Assembly: GCF_007641255.1 (NCBI RefSeq)
Contig: NZ_CP036259.1
Span: 2,914,001 to 2,978,000 of the forward strand
Direction of reading: 5' to 3'
DNA: 64,000 bases
From: Sporomusa termitida
GTDB lineage: Bacteria > Bacillota > Negativicutes > Sporomusales > Sporomusaceae
The notes beneath the pieces are model-generated. The model was not told the DNA's origin, did no database searches, and saw nothing but the letters and a program-made list of their open reading frames with translations. Made by a program: the position numbers and the translations under genes. Each line of letters begins with the position of its first letter. Position 1 is the first letter of the stretch. Of this stretch, positions 63,118 to 64,000 are shown one piece after another.

Positions 63118-64000
63118 TTATTTACCGGTAGCAGCCGCCACCATGGCTTTGACATTTTCCACTTTCGCGTTTGGCGGTATTGTGCAGCCGGAAGCAAGAA
63201 TAAACCCTGTTCCCATATCCTTAATTAATTTTGTACTATAGCCATAGACCTCATCGGGGGTGGCAAGCGTCAACAGCGCGGCCGGCACATCCCCTTTTAT
63301 GGCCATGTGGCCACCGAGTATTTCCCGGACTTTGTAAATATTGGTAGCGCCGTCCGACTCAAAGATACATTTATGCCGGGGCAGTGTCTTAAAATATTCC
63401 AGGTCCCGCTCCCAGTTGCCGTCAATATGCAGGTCAGCCACCGCTCCTTCCTCAATAATTACCTCGGCCGCCGCCTTGAGATATTTCCAGACAAAGCGCT
63501 CCCAAATCTTAGGAGAGTAGAACTCACTGGCCCCCCGGGCGGGTGAAATAAATACCACCAGCGGCTTCAAAGCCCGGATTTGCTGACGGAAATCGATCAG
63601 CGTCTCTGCCAGAATGACATCCAAAACAGCCTCTACCTTGTCCGGCATCTTAAATATGTCTCTCATAAATTTGGGGAACGACCGGCCGCCGCCCAGAAAT
63701 TCATTGACCGTAATCGACGCGCTGGGGGTATAAACCAGATAACCGGCCTCTTCAAAATTTCTGGCAAATTGAGGAACATCAGCCAACTGCGCCACCAGGG
63801 AATCAACATCAACGCCTAAGCGGTTTTTCAGGTAATCATAACTAAACTCATTCCAGCCTTTATTCAAAATGACGTCATAGTCTTCCACAGTCATCATTTC
63901 CTGTTCGTCAAGCTGCCACGGCGTGTCGTCAGGCAGCTCACGGCCGGGCAGTTTGATCCTGGTGTAAAACATTAACGGAAACATTGTCGCTGCGGCAAAG
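63118..64000 (-). CDS. Uroporphyrinogen-decarboxylase-family protein, 5' end beyond the window
   Basis: Partial, about 294 residues seen; it continues upstream past the window end (FAAATMFPLMFYTR aligns with FAAALLFPLGFMTN of 57178-58284, so about 75 residues are missing). Same motifs as its paralogues: ARGASEFYSPKIWERF, LHIDGNWERDLEYF, MAIKGDVPAALLTLATPDEVYGYS and GTGFILASGC. Stops 55 bp before the porin start, same strand. Confidence 0.87.
   Translation of the reverse strand, partial: FAAATMFPLMFYTRIKLPGRELPDDTPWQLDEQEMMTVEDYDVILNKGWNEFSYDYLKNRLGVDVDSLVAQLADVPQFARNFEEAGYLVYTPSASITVNEFLGGGRSFPKFMRDIFKMPDKVEAVLDVILAETLIDFRQQIRALKPLVVFISPARGASEFYSPKIWERFVWKYLKAAAEVIIEEGAVADLHIDGNWERDLEYFKTLPRHKCIFESDGATNIYKVREILGGHMAIKGDVPAALLTLATPDEVYGYSTKLIKDMGTGFILASGCTIPPNAKVENVKAMVAAATGK

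Noticed and set aside
3-64000. CRISPR array, tRNA, rRNA or intact transposase
   Set aside because: No regularly spaced repeats, no cloverleaf-like runs and no transposase motifs were seen in a by-eye reading; a dedicated tRNA search was not possible here.

Overview
The window reads like an anaerobic, outer-membrane-bearing Firmicute of the Negativicutes, most likely near Sporomusaceae. The main evidence is two porins that join an N-terminal SLH domain to an outer-membrane barrel, together with strictly anaerobic aromatic catabolism, many LysR regulators and uroporphyrinogen-decarboxylase-fold (URO-D) methyltransferase-like proteins. The genus cannot be fixed from sequence alone. No rRNA, tRNA, CRISPR array or intact insertion sequence was seen.

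Layout. 1-10 kb: a two-component system (response regulator cut by the window start), a URO-D protein, LysR regulators, an unusual RHH-TPR protein, an orphan ATP-synthase-epsilon-like gene and a soluble chemotaxis-type receptor. 10-25 kb (minus strand): a sodium/solute symporter with two micro-ORFs, molybdenum cofactor genes (moeA, a second molybdopterin-binding protein, moaA, a MOSC protein), a gallate-decarboxylase-type set (UbiD, UbiX, LpdD-like), an aromatic-acid MFS transporter and a pyrogallol-phloroglucinol transhydroxylase pair. 25-32 kb: LysR plus a five-gene branched-chain-type ABC importer. 32-42 kb: the phloroglucinol pathway: cyclase-family hydrolase, SDR reductase, cupin and CoA-transferase subunits in one operon; a sigma-54 activator; then thiolase, BKACE lyase and a 3-hydroxyacyl dehydrogenase in a divergent operon. 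42-43 kb: crotonase behind three decayed fragments (etfB, etfA, hbd). 43-50 kb: NCS2 permease, Uma2 protein, and a second transhydroxylase-like pair whose large subunit carries an extra N-terminal domain. 50-64 kb: SLH porin, second symporter with micro-ORFs, a membrane MCP, three more URO-D genes, LysR, DUF1638 and DUF2284 proteins, and a second SLH porin.

The genes fit one route: gallate is decarboxylated to pyrogallol, isomerised to phloroglucinol, reduced, ring-opened, oxidised to 3,5-dioxohexanoate, cleaved with acetyl-CoA and thiolysed to acetyl-CoA. The butyrate branch (etf, hbd) is in decay.

The most striking unlisted signal is regulatory. Eight -24/-12 (sigma-54) promoter boxes lie in the window. 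Five are accompanied by a three-site array of an 18-bp dyad (TGATGM-N6-KCATCA, M = A/C, K = G/T), with one proximal site and a distal pair 20-22 bp apart. Spacings between the arrays differ by about one helical turn. This looks like a dedicated enhancer code for the aromatic regulon, probably read by the PAS-AAA+ activator at 36485-38035. One array is separated from its promoter by a dispersed repeat, and one stands before a LysR gene with no catabolic gene behind it.
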